In this document: positions 24,872 to 25,424 of the stretch, piece by piece
Numbering within the stretch: the stretch's first letter is position 1
Layout: every line of letters begins with the position of its first letter
Notes under the pieces: model-generated
Told to the model about the DNA's origin: nothing
The model's database searches: none
The model's input: the letters and a program-made list of their open reading frames with translations, nothing else
Assembly (NCBI GenBank): GCA_905212515.1
Contig: CAJMEU010000021.1
Location: forward strand, 1-25,424
From: an uncultured Oscillospiraceae bacterium
GTDB taxonomy: Bacteria > Bacillota > Clostridia > Oscillospirales > Ruminococcaceae
Reading direction: 5' to 3'
DNA: 25,424 bases
Position numbers and translations under genes: made by a program

Positions 24872-24989
24872 GGATTCATTCCTCCTGTTCTTGCAATTTG
24901 TAAGGTGCAGTATTACCGAACGCCTCGTTACAGGTCTTGCGGGATGGCTGCCGTTGGTTAATTCGTTAAACAAATTTTAGCGGGCACTC

Positions 24990-25018
24990 AAGATAAAAAA
25001 TAGAAATTTTATGTCCAA
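24990..25018 (-). promoter_or_regulatory. Possible promoter of the large operon
   Basis: On the minus strand TTGGAC (25013-25018), 17 bp and TATCTT (24990-24995) give a mediocre sigma-A promoter about 120 bp upstream of the ATPase start. An alternative -10, TAAAAT (24974-24979), has no good -35. A weak promoter here would fit activation by the divergent regulator. Confidence 0.3.
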
Positions 25019-25030
25019 AGATAGAAAATA
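24991..25030. repeat. 12-bp direct repeat, candidate regulator-binding sites
   Basis: AGATAAAAAATA (24991-25002) and AGATAGAAAATA (25019-25030) differ at one position and are 28 bp apart start to start. The first overlaps the possible -10 of the operon, the second abuts the extended -10 of the divergent gene. AraC-type regulators commonly bind such direct repeats. Confidence 0.5.
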
Positions 25031-25044
25031 TGGTATAATATAAT
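25031..25044 (+). promoter_or_regulatory. Extended -10 promoter of the divergent regulator gene
   Basis: TGGTATAAT (25031-25039) is a consensus extended -10, and a second overlapping TATAAT is at 25039-25044. No convincing -35 precedes it, which extended -10 promoters tolerate. The start codon lies about 70 bp downstream. Confidence 0.55.
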
Positions 25045-25113
25045 CAAATGATTTTCCGATCCCAACCGCCCCTGTACAACATGCACAATTATCAAAGCTG
25101 AGGATTATGAATT

Positions 25114-25424
25114 ATGCTAAATCAAACCGCTTTCTACTTGTTGCGCAATGTCTTGCGGGAAGGCTGGGGGCTTTCCCTGCAGTTTTTTGAATCTCCAGAC
25201 GTTGACCTCACTGCGCTGGATCTCGGCATCCGGGCCCAGCTACAAAATTCCGCCCACCTTTACGCCCAGCTGCGTACCCTGGCGCAGCAGCTGGAATTCG
25301 GCAGGATCCTGATGGTACAGGATCAATTCCAAAACGATTGTGTGCTGGTGCGAGCCGGCATGGATACCGTGGCTTTCTTTAGCATCGGAGCTTTCCGCTG
25401 GGCATCGCCTAAGCTTGCGTTCCT
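25114..25424 (+). CDS. Probable AraC-type transcriptional regulator, N-terminus only
   Basis: The frame from ATG 25114 (TGAGGA nine bases upstream) stays open for 103 codons to the window edge; a closer ATG at 25107 hits a stop after 27 codons. It reads MLNQTAFYLLRNVLREGWGL, then a helical stretch with LQNSAHLYAQLRTLAQQLEFGRI, then MVQDQFQNDCVLVRAG and FFSIGAFRW. The pattern of a helical start, a segment of the 'D-x-F' kind, and a short beta part ending in 'iGpf' resembles the sensor half of clostridial AraC regulators whose DNA-binding domain is at the C-terminus, here outside the window. The divergent position and the repeat at 24991-25030 support a regulator of the sulfatase operon. The existence of the gene is likely; the family is an inference. 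Confidence 0.6.
   Translation, partial: MLNQTAFYLLRNVLREGWGLSLQFFESPDVDLTALDLGIRAQLQNSAHLYAQLRTLAQQLEFGRILMVQDQFQNDCVLVRAGMDTVAFFSIGAFRWASPKLAF

Noticed and set aside
25107..25190. Alternative ATG at 25107 for the right-edge gene
   Set aside because: Its frame meets a stop after 27 codons, while the frame from 25114 stays open to the window end.
1..25424. tRNA, rRNA, CRISPR array or intact insertion sequence
   Set aside because: No cloverleaf, rRNA segment, regular spaced repeats or transposase-like protein was recognised by reading.

Overview
The window looks like a chromosomal segment of a high-GC gut Firmicute, most likely of the Oscillospiraceae/Ruminococcaceae type. This rests on strong AGGAGG-type ribosome binding sites before most genes, AT-rich sigma-A promoters in otherwise GC-rich DNA, a lipoprotein with a Ser/Ala/Thr-rich linker after the lipobox Cys, and RbsABC-like sugar transport genes next to many cytoplasmic carbohydrate enzymes. 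The genus cannot be fixed from the sequence.

Left block (1-2812): a small sugar-catabolic operon on the minus strand, consisting of a class II ketose-bisphosphate aldolase followed by an FGGY sugar kinase that runs off the left edge. A DeoR/GlpR-family regulator is divergent on the plus strand. The shared intergenic region holds two well-formed promoters and three ATGTTCG boxes. An AT-rich imperfect palindrome lies over the aldolase promoter. A bidirectional terminator follows the regulator.

Middle block (2838-5625): a stand-alone membrane-anchored PAS-GAF-GGDEF-EAL protein for c-di-GMP turnover, with its own extended -10 promoter. About 500 bp without a convincing gene follows. It contains a leftward terminator that probably ends the large operon to its right.

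Right block (6141-24871, all minus strand): about 19 kb of closely spaced genes that look like one catabolic operon. In transcription order they are: sugar ABC ATPase, permease, lipoprotein binding protein, second permease, sulfatase, sulfatase, alpha/beta hydrolase, type B carboxylesterase, amidohydrolase, GH2 glycosidase, sulfatase, GH3 glycosidase, nucleoside-hydrolase-like protein and HAD hydrolase. None of the hydrolases has a signal peptide. The inferred logic is that a small sulfated, possibly acylated, glycoside or glycoconjugate enters through the ABC transporter and is desulfated, de-esterified and deglycosylated in the cytoplasm. The ATPase gene has an in-frame TAA after codon 334 of an otherwise full-length 502-codon frame. 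The intervening gene gaps are short, except for 142 bp after the first sulfatase, where there is a candidate internal terminator.

Right edge (25114-25424): a divergent plus-strand gene, cut by the window, whose N-terminus resembles clostridial AraC-type regulators. A 12-bp direct repeat (11/12 identical, 28 bp apart) sits between it and the operon and is a natural candidate for its binding site.
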